Positions 15,788 to 24,229 of a stretch of 43,032 nucleotides of DNA are shown in pieces. The stretch is taken from NCBI GenBank assembly GCA_021324775.1, contig JAJPIM010000031.1, positions 1-43,032 of the forward strand. Direction: 5' to 3'. The translations under genes were made by a program, and so were the position numbers. Under the pieces are notes generated by a model. The model was given only the letters and a program-made list of their open reading frames with translations, made no database searches and was not told the origin of the DNA. Numbering within the stretch: the stretch's first letter is position 1; each line of letters starts with the position of its first letter. The DNA is from Gemmatimonadota bacterium (GTDB lineage Bacteria; Gemmatimonadota; Gemmatimonadetes; Gemmatimonadales; Gemmatimonadaceae).

Positions 15788-15991
15788 CTCCCAGGCCGCC
15801 CGGCGCGTCGGATCTCGCCGTATGGGGATTCGCGAAGCTGGCCCGCGCTCAAATGGGATTCAGGTCCCCGGCCGTTGCGGAGTTCATCGGGTTGAGCGGG
15901 ATGGTCAGCCATCGGTCATCTCGATTGGGGTTTGTACACCGCAGCGCAGCGGCAATCAAGATCGCTAGATTCGGGCAGTGGATGTGCCCCG

Positions 15992-16912
15992 ATGACCATG
16001 CAAATCAAGCATCTCGAGTATCTCGTGGCGCTGTCGCGAGAGAAGCATTTTGCGCGCGCGGCGGCTGCTTGTCACGTTACGCAGCCCACTCTGTCGGCCG
16101 GGATCAAGCAGCTCGAGGAGAGCCTGGGCGTCCTCATCGTCGAGCGGGGACAGCGTTTTCGCGGGTTCACGGCGCAGGGCGAACGCGTTCTGGGCTGGGC
16201 CCGCCGAATCCTGGGCGACGTCGACGCGCTTCAGCGTGTCGTCAGTGACGCGGACGGCGAACTCGTCGGGCGCCTCCGGCTGGGCGTGATCCCGTCGGCG
16301 CTCGCGACGGTTGCACAACTCACCGGGCCGTTCACCACGATGAACCCGAAGACCTCGGTGACCGTGCTTTCCCAGACATCGATCGACATCCAGCGTGGAC
16401 TCGACGATTTCACCCTGGACGCAGGAATCACCTATCTCGATAACGAGCCGCTGATGCATGTGCGGCCCGTACCACTCTATCGAGAGCACTACCGGCTCGT
16501 CACACCGGTATCCGGACCGGCGGGATCACTGTCGCAGATCCCGTGGCGCGACGCGGCGGACCTCCCGCTCTGTCTGCTGACGCCCGACATGCAGAACCGC
16601 CGGATCATCGACGGGCATTTCCGTGCGGCCGGCGCGGTGGTGAGACCGCGCATTGAGACGAACTCCCTGATCACGATCTGGACCCACCTCCGGCGTGGCG
16701 GCTATTCGAGCGTGCTGCCCGAGGCCATGCTCGGTGTCGTGGGCAGCGCCGACGGGCTTGTTACAATCCCGCTCGTGGAGCCTGACGCCTCACAGAGTGT
16801 GGGACTGATCGTGCCTGACCGTGATCCGCCGACTCCACTGGCCGCTGCATTTCTCGCGGTCGCGGAGACGGTGCCCGTCGTCGTGGGAAGATCTGAGCGA
16901 CGGGCGTCGTAG
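15992..16912 (+). CDS. LysR-family regulator of the formate dehydrogenase operon (FdsR-like)
   Basis: The start is ATG 15992 (MTMQIKHLEYL), or ATG 15998 two codons later; 306 residues. The N-terminal winged helix-turn-helix is classic LysR (FARAAAACHVTQPTLSAGIK, then QLEESLGVLIVERG). The effector domain follows (RLRLGVIPSALATVAQL, LSQTSIDIQRGLDDFTLDAG, then YLDNEPL). This particular pattern, with TSIxIQRGLDDFxLDAGxTYLDNEPL, resembles LysR proteins found next to soluble NAD-dependent formate dehydrogenase genes such as fdsGBACD. It sits immediately upstream of the operon in the same direction, with repeated motifs in the 246-bp gap that are likely targets. Effector unknown; formate is a reasonable guess. 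Confidence 0.88.
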   Translation: MTMQIKHLEYLVALSREKHFARAAAACHVTQPTLSAGIKQLEESLGVLIVERGQRFRGFTAQGERVLGWARRILGDVDALQRVVSDADGELVGRLRLGVIPSALATVAQLTGPFTTMNPKTSVTVLSQTSIDIQRGLDDFTLDAGITYLDNEPLMHVRPVPLYREHYRLVTPVSGPAGSLSQIPWRDAADLPLCLLTPDMQNRRIIDGHFRAAGAVVRPRIETNSLITIWTHLRRGGYSSVLPEAMLGVVGSADGLVTIPLVEPDASQSVGLIVPDRDPPTPLAAAFLAVAETVPVVVGRSERRAS

Positions 16913-16973
16913 GGGCCATCCCGGGGCATCCTGGCGGGTCCGGGTCGCCGCCTCGCTCGAATGGGTGTGTAAC

Positions 16974-17040
16974 GGTGATTGGCGCACCCTATCCGTGATC
17001 GGCCCGGCCTATCGGTGAATTGGCTCCATCCTATTTGAGC
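16974..17040 (+). repeat. Iterated ~21-bp motifs between the LysR gene and fdh
   Basis: Four related units stand in a row: GGTGATTGGC (16974-16983), CCTATCCGTGATCGGC (16988-17003), CCTATCGGTGAATTGGC (17008-17024) and CCTATTTGAGC (17030-17040). The GTGA cores begin 20 and 21 bp apart, about two helical turns, so a protein could bind all on one DNA face. They lie about 120-185 nt before the fdh start. A regulator array is inferred; which protein binds is not shown. Confidence 0.5.
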
Positions 17041-17158
17041 CGGCGGCGCGTGCGTGCATCTTGAGACAGGGGCGACATTTGGCCCTGGCCATGCTGCGGA
17101 CTCTCCGGAGAGCAGGCCGAGTGTGGGTTGCCCATCACACTGATGAGTGGCATCGACC

Positions 17159-19108
17159 ATGGCTCCACAGCGCTACATCCGGTTGACTACCCCTCTCGTC
17201 CGAGACAACGGGTCGCTGCGTACCGCGACCTGGGAGGAGGCACTCGACCGCGCGGCGAACGGATTTCGCCGCGTGATCGACCGCCACGGTGGCGACGCGC
17301 TGGGCATCTTCTCGTGCTCGAAGGCGAGCAACGAGATGAACTTCCTGGCGCAGAAGCTCGCGCGCATCGCGTTCGGCACCCACAACGTCGATAGTTGCAA
17401 TCGAACGTGACACGCTCCTAGCGTCGCCGGTCTGGCGGCGGTCTTTGGAGCGGGCGGGGGCACGAGCTCGTACCGCGAAATGGAGGAGACGGATGTCGTC
17501 TTCCTCTGGGGCGCGAACGCGCGCGAGAACCATCCGATCATGTTCCACCACGTGTTGAAGGGCGTGCACGCTGGTGCGCGCCTGTACGTCGTCGATCCGC
17601 GCCGGACAACGTCCGCCCAATGGGCGGATCGCTGGCTGGGCCTCAGCGTGGGCACCGACATCGCGCTGGCCAACGCCATGGCGCGCGTGATCATCCACGC
17701 GGGCCTCGAGAACGCGACGTTCATCCAGAATGCGACCGAGCACTTCGAGGCGTATCGCCAGCTCGTCGAGCCCTATACGCTGGAATTCGCGGAGCAGGTG
17801 ACCGGCGTGCCAGCGTCGGTGATTCGCGAGGTGGCCCTCGACTTCGCGAAGGCCGATCGGGCGATGATCTGCTGGACGCTGGGCATCACCGAGCACCACA
17901 ACGCCGTCGACAACGTCTGCGCGCTGATCAACCTCGTCCTGCTGACCGGCCATGTCGGGCGCTACGGATCCGGTGTCAATCCGCTGCGGGGGCAGAACAA
18001 CGTGCAGGGCGGGGGCGACATGGGGGCGATCCCCAATCGCCTCGTCGGATTCCAGGACATCCTGGATCCCGCCGTGCGGGAGCGGTTCGACAAGGCGTGG
18101 GGCATCACGATGGCGCCCCGTGTCGGTATGACCATTACGGACATGTTCGAAGCGATGCACGCCGGGCATTTCCACGGGTTGTACGTCATCGGCGAGAACC
18201 CGGCGCAATCCGAGGCGAATCAGGAGCACACGATGGCGGCGCTGTCCTCGCTCGACCACATCGTCGTGCAGGACATCTTCCTGACCCGAACGGCAGAGTG
18301 CGCCGACGTGGTGCTACCTGCCTCGTCGAGCTGGTGCGAGGCGGAAGGCACGGTCACCAACAGCGAGCGCCGCGTGCAGCGGGTTCGCAAGGCGCTGGAA
18401 CCGCCGGGCGACGCACGCGACGACATGTGGATCATCACGGAGATCGGCAAACGGCTGGGCCACGATCTCGGGCCGCCGGACGCCGAAACGGTGTGGAATG
18501 AAATCCGGTCGCTGGCGCCCAAGATGTTCGGGGGGATGTCGTACGCCCGCCTCGAGGCCAACAATGGCCTCCAGTGGCCATGCCCCACGGAGTCGGATCC
18601 CGGATCGCAGTTCCTCCACGCTCGTCTCTGGGCGAAGCCACGAGTCGGTCCGGCCGCGCCGTTCTCGCTGGTCAATCACGAAGGCCCCGTCGAAATGCCG
18701 GACGCCGGCTATCCGTTCCAGCTCACCACGGGACGCCGGCTGGAATCCTACAATACCGGCGTACAGAGCGGGGGCTACACCTCGCCGCTCCGGCGGCCGG
18801 AGAGCCTCGACATGTCCCCCGAGGATGCGGCGACGCTCGGGGTCGCGGATGGCGACGCCATGCGGATCACGTCCCGCCGTGGCAGCATCGTGGCCCCGGT
18901 CCGGATCGACACGTCGCTGCGTGCGGGCCTGGTGTTCATGACGCTGCATTTCCAGGATCAAGTCCGAGTGAACGTGCTGACGACGGACGTATGGGATGCA
19001 AAATCCGGCACGTCCGAGTTCAAGGCGTGCGCCGTCCGTCTCGAGCCGGCCATGGCGGGCGAGGCGGCCGCCGAGGAGAATGCACGTGAACTCGTACCCG
19101 GAGACTGA
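17159..19108 (+). CDS. Formate dehydrogenase, catalytic C-terminal part, selenocysteine-containing
   Basis: The frame runs from ATG 17159 (GTG 17147 possible) to 19108 through one in-frame TGA at 17408-17410; 649 residues if TGA is read as selenocysteine, residue 84. Flanking residues (NVDSCNRT-Sec-HAPSVAGLA) match the active site of Sec-containing formate dehydrogenases, where Sec/Cys ligates Mo or W and a histidine follows. Later family motifs include GITEHHNAVDNVCALINL, LRGQNNVQGGGDMG, YVIGENPAQSEANQ, VLPASSSWCEAEGTVTNSERR in pieces, and the molydopterin dinucleotide-binding domain (FQLTTGRRLESYNTG onwards). Unlike FdsA/FdhA it starts directly at RYIRLTTPLVRDNG, so the whole ferredoxin-like and Mo/W [4Fe-4S] N-terminus is absent and is encoded at 21035. 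It oxidises formate to CO2, or the reverse. Confidence 0.9.
17408..17452 (+). promoter_or_regulatory. UGA selenocysteine codon and bacterial SECIS hairpin
   Basis: TGA 17408-17410 is followed by 18 nt and then GGTCT (17429-17433), the same distance and loop as I recall for E. coli fdhF. The upper stem GTCGCC (17423-17428) pairs with GGCGGC (17434-17439), including one U-G that may be a bulged U, and C17422-G17440 extends it. The lower stem CGCTCC (17413-17418) pairs perfectly with GGAGCG (17447-17452). This is a textbook SelB-binding hairpin and explains the apparent stop. Confidence 0.92.
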
Positions 19109-19127
19109 TGCCGCACCGAGGTGAGGG

Positions 19128-21038
19128 ATGGACCTCCGACTGACACTCGCCGAAGCGACCGGCGACGAGCGCGCCGCGGTGGACGCGTGCCTGGGTCCCC
19201 CCGCATCACAATGGGATGGCGGCGATCGCGATGCCGCGGTGGCAAGCCGCTCCGCGTCGGGCGGCCGGGAGCTGGGTCGCGCCAGACGGAATCTGCTGCT
19301 GCCGGCGCTACAGGCGGTACAGCGCCGGTTCGGCTGGATCACCGAGGGCGCGCTCATCTACGTGTGCGAGCGTCTCGACGTGCCCCCGGCGGAAGCGTAC
19401 GGTGTCGCCACTTTCTACGCGCTGCTCGCGACCACGCCCCGGCCACGCCGCATACTGCACGTCTGCGATGACATCGCTTGCCAGTGCCGCGGCGCGACGG
19501 AGATGATCGCCGAGCTTGAACGCGCGGCGGGGCCGCCGCTCTCGCACGGACCGCATGCCGATCACGTCATCGTCGACCCGGACGGCGCCGCCTGGATCCG
19601 GAGCCCGTGCCTCGGACTCTGCGATCAGGCGCCGGCCGCGATGCTGCAGGTGGCGGGCGAACATCCGGCCGACACGCTCTTTGGGGCGACGACCGCGCCA
19701 GAGCTCAACGCGGTGCTGCACGGGGACGATCGCATTCAGAAGCGCCCACACCCGCGCGTCCCGCAAGCGGGGGCGCCGGAACTCCGCCTGCTCGCCCGCG
19801 CCAGTGTCATCGATCCCGCGAGCCTCGACGCCTACCGCAGCACGCACGGCTATGCGGGACTCCGTCGCGCCTTCGAGCTGGGACCGGCGGGCGTGATCCG
19901 TGAGGTGCTCGACGCCAAGCTGCTGGGACGGGGCGGCGCCGCGTTTCCGACCGGCAAGAAATGGGAAGCCGTGGCGCGCCAGCCGGTACGCCCGCACTAT
20001 CTGATCTGCAACGCCGACGAGTCCGAGCCGGGCACGTTCAAGGACCGGGCGCTGATGGAAGGCGACCCGTTCGCGCTCGTCGAGGCGATGACGATCGCCG
20101 CGTACGCAACCGGCGCCGAGCTTGGCTACATCTACATCCGCGGAGAGTATCCGCTCGCGATCGAGCGCCTGGAACACGCCATCGCTCAGGCGCGTGCGCG
20201 CGGCTTGCTTGGCGACAGTGTGATGGGACACGACATGCGTTTCGAACTCGAGGTGCGGCGCGGTGGGGGGGCATATATCTGCGGCGAAGAGACCGCGCTC
20301 TTCAATTCCATTGAAGGATTCCGGGGCGAACCACGCAACAAGCCGCCCTTTCCGGTCGACGCGGGACTGTTCGCCAAGCCCACCGTCGTCAACAACGTCG
20401 AGACGCTGTACAATGTCCCGTGGATCGTGCGCGAAGGCGGCGCCGCGTTCGCCGCGATCGGAACGGCGCAATCCGCCGGCACGAAGCTGTTCTGCCTCTG
20501 TGGGTGCGTCGGGCGTCCGGGTGTCTACGAGGTCCCGTTCGGCACCACGCTGCGCGAGATGCTCACCCTCGCGGGTGGTGTGCCGGGTGGCCGTCCGCTG
20601 CGGGCCGTGCTGGTGGGCGGCGCGGCAGGCGTGTTCGTGCGCCCTGACGAACTGGATATGCCGTTAACGTTCGAGGGGACGCGGGCGGCGCAGGCCACGC
20701 TCGGCTCGGGTGTGATCATGGCTGTCGACGATACCGTCGGCCTCGAGCCCATGCTGCTGCGGATCGCGGCGTTCTTCCGCGACGAGTCGTGCGGGCAATG
20801 CGTGCCGTGCCGGGTGGGCACCGTGCGCCAGGAGGAAGCGTTGCACCGGATCACCCGCGGCCGGATGCGAGGTTCCATACGCGATGAGTTGGCGCTGCTC
20901 GGTGAGATCGGGCTCGGTATGAAGGATGCGTCCATCTGTGGACTGGGCCAGACCGCCTACAGCGCCATCGAATCCGCGATCCAGCGTCTTCGCCTCTTCG
21001 AGACGGCGGCTGCCCCCGGTGGAGCAGCGACGCCATGA
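19128..21038 (+). CDS. Formate dehydrogenase diaphorase subunit, NuoE-NuoF (FdsG-FdsB) fusion
   Basis: A 636-residue fusion. Residues about 50-200 form the NuoE-like thioredoxin-fold [2Fe-2S] domain with C113-x4-C118 and C161-x3-C165. Residues about 215-620 form the NuoF-like part: NADH/FMN site GRGGAAFPTGKKWE (268-280), NADESEPGTFKDR, GGGAYICGEETAL (379-391), and the [4Fe-4S] ligands C555-x2-C558-x2-C561 with C604. It passes electrons between the iron-sulfur chain and NAD(P). Fused FdsG-FdsB subunits are known, for example in Methylobacterium FDH1. It starts 19 nt after the catalytic gene and overlaps the next gene by 4 nt (ATGA), so the three subunits are translated together. Confidence 0.93.
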   Translation: MDLRLTLAEATGDERAAVDACLGPPASQWDGGDRDAAVASRSASGGRELGRARRNLLLPALQAVQRRFGWITEGALIYVCERLDVPPAEAYGVATFYALLATTPRPRRILHVCDDIACQCRGATEMIAELERAAGPPLSHGPHADHVIVDPDGAAWIRSPCLGLCDQAPAAMLQVAGEHPADTLFGATTAPELNAVLHGDDRIQKRPHPRVPQAGAPELRLLARASVIDPASLDAYRSTHGYAGLRRAFELGPAGVIREVLDAKLLGRGGAAFPTGKKWEAVARQPVRPHYLICNADESEPGTFKDRALMEGDPFALVEAMTIAAYATGAELGYIYIRGEYPLAIERLEHAIAQARARGLLGDSVMGHDMRFELEVRRGGGAYICGEETALFNSIEGFRGEPRNKPPFPVDAGLFAKPTVVNNVETLYNVPWIVREGGAAFAAIGTAQSAGTKLFCLCGCVGRPGVYEVPFGTTLREMLTLAGGVPGGRPLRAVLVGGAAGVFVRPDELDMPLTFEGTRAAQATLGSGVIMAVDDTVGLEPMLLRIAAFFRDESCGQCVPCRVGTVRQEEALHRITRGRMRGSIRDELALLGEIGLGMKDASICGLGQTAYSAIESAIQRLRLFETAAAPGGAATP

Positions 21039-22162
21039 CGGCACCGGGCGCACTCGTTCAAATTTCCCCGCCCCGGCGATCGGTCGAGCTCACGATCGAC
21101 GGCGACACGGTCGCCGCGCCGGAAGGCACGACGATTCTGGACGCGTGCCGGCAGCGCGGGCAGGACATTCCGACGCTGTGCTACCTGGAGACGCTGCATC
21201 CGGTCAACGCCTGCCGGGTGTGCGTCGTCGAGGTGGAGAACTCGCGTGTGCTCGTGCCGTCGTGCTCACGCAGGATCGAACCCGGCATGGTCGTGCACAC
21301 CGACTCCCCCCGGGTGCGTCACAGCCGAAAGATGGTGCTCGAGTTCCTGGCATCGTCGGTCGATTTGTCGACTACACCGCACGCGGCCGAATGGATCGCC
21401 AGCTATGAGTGCCATCCCGAACGGTACGGACCCCCGGCACCGCCAGCGGCCGCCGGGATCCGGGATGCCGCCCACGCCGGACACCATGAGCCGCCCGATC
21501 CCGCGTTCGCGGCCACCGTCCACCAGCCGATCAAGGCCGACAACGAGTTGTACGTCCGCGACTACGGGAAGTGCATCCTGTGCTACAAGTGTGTCGAGGC
21601 GTGCGGCATCGACTATCAGAATACCTATGCGATCGCGGTGGCGGGCCGTGGATTCGATGCGCGCATCTCGACCGAGTTTTCGGTGCCGCTACCCGGGTCC
21701 GCGTGCGTGTATTGCGGGAACTGCATCGCCGTGTGTCCGACGGGCGCGCTCATGTTCAGTTCGGAGCACGACCGCCGTGCCGCCGGCACGTGGGACGAGA
21801 GCCGCCAGTCCGTGGTCGATACGATCTGCCCCTATTGTGGCGTCGGATGCACGCTGTCGCTGCACGTCCAGAACAACGAGATCGTGAAGGTCACGTCGCC
21901 ATTTGACGTGTCGATCACGCACGGCAACCTGTGTATCAAGGGACGGTTCGGGTGGCAATACGTGCAGGAGCGTCCCGGCAACGGCAAACGGACGAACGGC
22001 GTGCCGCGCCGGCCCCGAGACATCGAAGCGGCCAGCAACGCGGCAGGGAAGTCCCGCCGGAAGGGCCATGACATCTCGCAACGCGATGGACCCCAGCACG
22101 ACGGGCCCCCGCACGCCGGGACGCCGGGCGACGGAGACGGGAAGGGCAGCGGGCACCCGTGA
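21035..22162 (+). CDS. Formate dehydrogenase, iron-sulfur N-terminal part of the alpha subunit
   Basis: A 375-residue protein carrying what is normally the first part of FdsA/FdhA. Residues 15-95: NuoG-like [2Fe-2S] domain (C49, C60, C63, C77). Residues 175-240: two [4Fe-4S] clusters (C180, 183, 186, 190 and C224, 227, 230, 234). Residues 263-310: the Mo/W-bisMGD [4Fe-4S] domain with C265-x2-C268-x3-C272 and C300 followed by the usual Ile-Lys-Gly. It ends at GRFGWQYVQ, exactly where the catalytic protein at 17159 would continue, followed by a 65-residue Gly/Lys/Arg/Pro-rich tail of unknown role. It must assemble with the catalytic chain in trans to complete the electron path to the Sec/Mo or W site. 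Confidence 0.92.
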   Translation: MTAPGALVQISPPRRSVELTIDGDTVAAPEGTTILDACRQRGQDIPTLCYLETLHPVNACRVCVVEVENSRVLVPSCSRRIEPGMVVHTDSPRVRHSRKMVLEFLASSVDLSTTPHAAEWIASYECHPERYGPPAPPAAAGIRDAAHAGHHEPPDPAFAATVHQPIKADNELYVRDYGKCILCYKCVEACGIDYQNTYAIAVAGRGFDARISTEFSVPLPGSACVYCGNCIAVCPTGALMFSSEHDRRAAGTWDESRQSVVDTICPYCGVGCTLSLHVQNNEIVKVTSPFDVSITHGNLCIKGRFGWQYVQERPGNGKRTNGVPRRPRDIEAASNAAGKSRRKGHDISQRDGPQHDGPPHAGTPGDGDGKGSGHP

Positions 22163-22172
22163 GTGGGCACCG

Positions 22173-23033
22173 GTGAGTGACCTCCCGCTCCCACCGCCGC
22201 TGACGCCGGGTCATCCCCTCTTCGGACTCGGCTACAGCAACACCCATCGGGAATATCCGTTCGTCCGGCTGGCCGGCGACGCGGCCACGACGTCGTCCGC
22301 CGAAGTCGCCGAGGAAGTGCCGGTGGCATTCGTGTACAATGGGCGGCCACACGTGGTGATGATGGCCACGCCGGCGGATTTCGAGGACTTCGGCGCCGGG
22401 TTCTCGCTGTCGGAAGAGATCGTGGCGTCGCTGTCCGAGCTGGAACGGATCGAAGTCGTGCCCTACAGCCAGGGCGTCGAGCTCCAGTTGCAGATCCCCG
22501 CGGAGCGAGCCGCTGCGGTCGCGGGGCGTGACCGCCAGCTCGCCGGCCGCACGGGCTGCGGTCTCTGCGGCGTGCAGACCATCACGGATGCGCTGCGTCC
22601 GACGCGCACGGTCACCCACCACTGGGCGCTCAAGCCGAGCGGGTTGTGGCGAGCCGAGTCGCTGCTGGCCGCCCGCCAGGAGCTCAACCGGACCACCAAG
22701 GCCGTGCACGCGGCCGCGTGGGCGACCCCGGACGGCGAACTGCTCGTCGTGCGAGAGGATGTCGGCCGGCACAATGCTCTCGATAAGGTGATCGGCGCGC
22801 TCGCTCGCGATGGCCGAGACCCATCGTCGGGGTTCGTGGTCATGACCAGCCGGGCGAGCTACGAGCTGGTACAGAAGGCTGCGGCTGCCGGGATTCCGCT
22901 ACTGGCGGCGGTGTCCCGTCCCACCGGCCTGGCGGTCCGGCTGGCCGAGGCCGCCGGCATGACCCTGGTCGCGCTGCTGCGTGGCGAGAGCGGCAACGTC
23001 TTCACGCACGCCGAGCGAATCGACGACGGCTAG
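22173..23033 (+). CDS. fdhD: FdhD, sulfurtransferase for formate dehydrogenase maturation
   Basis: A 286-residue protein from GTG 22173, 10 nt after the preceding stop; upstream in-frame starts are possible but enter the shadow of the previous gene. FdhD features: EVPVAFVYNGRPHVVMMATP, DFGAGFSLSEEI, GRTGCGLCGVQ with the sulfur-transfer pair C129-x2-C132, VREDVGRHNALDKVIGAL, MTSRASYELVQKAA and AVSRPTGLAVRLAE. FdhD takes sulfur from the cysteine desulfurase IscS and sulfurates the bis-MGD cofactor before insertion into formate dehydrogenase. Its place as last gene of the operon fits that job. Confidence 0.93.
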   Translation: MSDLPLPPPLTPGHPLFGLGYSNTHREYPFVRLAGDAATTSSAEVAEEVPVAFVYNGRPHVVMMATPADFEDFGAGFSLSEEIVASLSELERIEVVPYSQGVELQLQIPAERAAAVAGRDRQLAGRTGCGLCGVQTITDALRPTRTVTHHWALKPSGLWRAESLLAARQELNRTTKAVHAAAWATPDGELLVVREDVGRHNALDKVIGALARDGRDPSSGFVVMTSRASYELVQKAAAAGIPLLAAVSRPTGLAVRLAEAAGMTLVALLRGESGNVFTHAERIDDG

Positions 23034-23058
23034 GCCCGCGTGGCGCGCTGCTGGACCC

Positions 23059-23367
23059 TCAGCGGCGCCGGAGGGGCTGCCGGGCGGCGGCCATCTCGAG
23101 CGGGTCGCCGGACGGGCGGAGCGTGTGGTACCAGAGCGTCACCCGTGCTCTGAGCACATCGGCATCGCGGTAGCGCTCGGGGACCCCGCACGCGTAGCGG
23201 GTCGCATCGCCGCTGACCTCCAGGATGATCACGGGGTCGGCGGCCGGCGGCGCGTCGTCCCCTGCCGCCCTTGCGTCGCGAGGGAAGAGGGGAACGGTAT
23301 CGGTGGCGGGCCCCATGGACAGCGTGAACTGGCGGCCTTTGTGCTGGAACGCAATCGGAAATATCAC
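23059..23367 (-). CDS. Small hypothetical protein between fdhD and the DUF2378-like gene
   Basis: I place the start at GTG 23367 because AGGAG lies 4 nt upstream; the frame is open further to 23508 but that extra part is Arg/Gly-rich. The 102-residue product (IFPIAFQHKGRQFTLSMGP, then PVIILEVSGDATRYACGVPERYR, then LRARVTLWYHTL) looks like a small mixed alpha/beta protein with no motif I recognise. It lies on the strand opposite to its neighbours and converges on fdhD with a 25-nt gap. It has reasonable amino-acid composition, but no independent support. Confidence 0.45.
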   Translation of the reverse strand: MIFPIAFQHKGRQFTLSMGPATDTVPLFPRDARAAGDDAPPAADPVIILEVSGDATRYACGVPERYRDADVLRARVTLWYHTLRPSGDPLEMAAARQPLRRR

Positions 23368-23644
23368 GACACTCCTGGTGCGGAACGCATTGAGGTGGTC
23401 GGTCGGACCCGGCCCGCGAGCACGGTTGCTGGCGCGTGCGCGCGATAGGTGACGCCCACGGACACCGCGGGCAACCGCGGTCCGCGGCCCGTCCGCATTG
23501 TGTGGCACCCGGCGTACCCAACGCTGTCGTGATTACCTCGGCGAGTGATCCGCCGTCCAGAGAGATCGGGAGCGCGCCACCGCGGCGGCGGCTCCCGGAA
23601 GACAGTCCGCGCCGAGTCCAGAACGCCGGGCCGATTACGGAGAG

Positions 23645-24205
23645 GTGAGTGTGCAGCAGGTGAAAGGGACGGTGCTCAAGTCACGGTTGCTGTTTCTCGA
23701 GGATCATTTCGGCAAGGAAGGCGTGTCGAAAGTGCTCGACAGCCTCTCGGCCGAGGATCGGAAGGCCTTCCGCCTGATTCTGCCGGTCGTGTGGTATCCG
23801 TTCGCGCTCGGGGAGCGCCTGGACGACGCGATCGTGCGTGTGCTAGCCGGGGGCGACACAACCTTCTTCGAGCGGCTGGGTGAGGCGTCGGCCGAGCGCA
23901 ACCTCGGCACCGTGCACCGCGGGTTTCTCCGGCCGGGCCATCCCCACGAGTTCCTGGAGAAGACGCCGTCGATCTATCGCACGTACTACGAAGTCGGGCG
24001 CCGCGAGTACGCCAGGACGGGGCCCACATCCGGCGTATTCACGACGTACGATGCCGAGGTGTTCAGTGCACCGGACTGTCTCACGATCGTCGGGTGGCAC
24101 CGCAAAGCGCTGGAGATGTGCGGCGCGTCGGGCGTGCGGGTTCGCGAAACCGAGTGCCGGGCAAAGGGCGGCAAAGTCTGCCGCTACGAGATCTCCTGGT
24201 CCTGA
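23645..24205 (+). CDS. DUF2378 (TIGR02265)-like protein with V4R-like C-terminus
   Basis: A 186-residue protein; GTG 23645 is given and GTG 23651 is possible with GGAGAG upstream. The pattern resembles the Myxococcus-rich DUF2378/TIGR02265 family: FLEDHFGKEGVSKVLDSL, LPVVWYPFALGERLDDAI, then TPSIYRTYYEVGRREY, and a C-terminal segment CRAKGGKVCRYEISW similar to V4R/haem-NO-binding-associated small-molecule domains. The last part has paired cysteines (ETECRAKGGKVC) typical of V4R. No enzyme motif is seen. It is probably a ligand- or protein-binding sensor component; a link with the formate dehydrogenase operon upstream is positional only. Confidence 0.6.
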   Translation: MSVQQVKGTVLKSRLLFLEDHFGKEGVSKVLDSLSAEDRKAFRLILPVVWYPFALGERLDDAIVRVLAGGDTTFFERLGEASAERNLGTVHRGFLRPGHPHEFLEKTPSIYRTYYEVGRREYARTGPTSGVFTTYDAEVFSAPDCLTIVGWHRKALEMCGASGVRVRETECRAKGGKVCRYEISWS

Positions 24206-24229
24206 CCCGCGCGCGCGCCCAACGCGCGC

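Noticed and set aside
15788-15991. Cobalamin riboswitch upstream of the TonB-dependent receptor
   Set aside because: I looked for the conserved B12-box elements on the minus strand and did not find them.
17081-17094. Sigma-54-like -24/-12 element (GG-N10-GC in TTGGCCCTGGCCATGCT) before fdh
   Set aside because: Only the GG and GC dinucleotides and a few neighbours match. Such spacing is common by chance in GC-rich DNA, and no bacterial enhancer-binding protein gene is nearby.
17408-17410. Nonsense mutation or frameshift in the formate dehydrogenase gene
   Set aside because: The frame is unchanged across the codon, the position is the known Sec site, and a SECIS hairpin follows at the correct distance.
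24206-24229. Alternating GC run between two convergent genes as a terminator
   Set aside because: It can fold in several ways but has no T-tract on either strand, so no specific terminator can be claimed.
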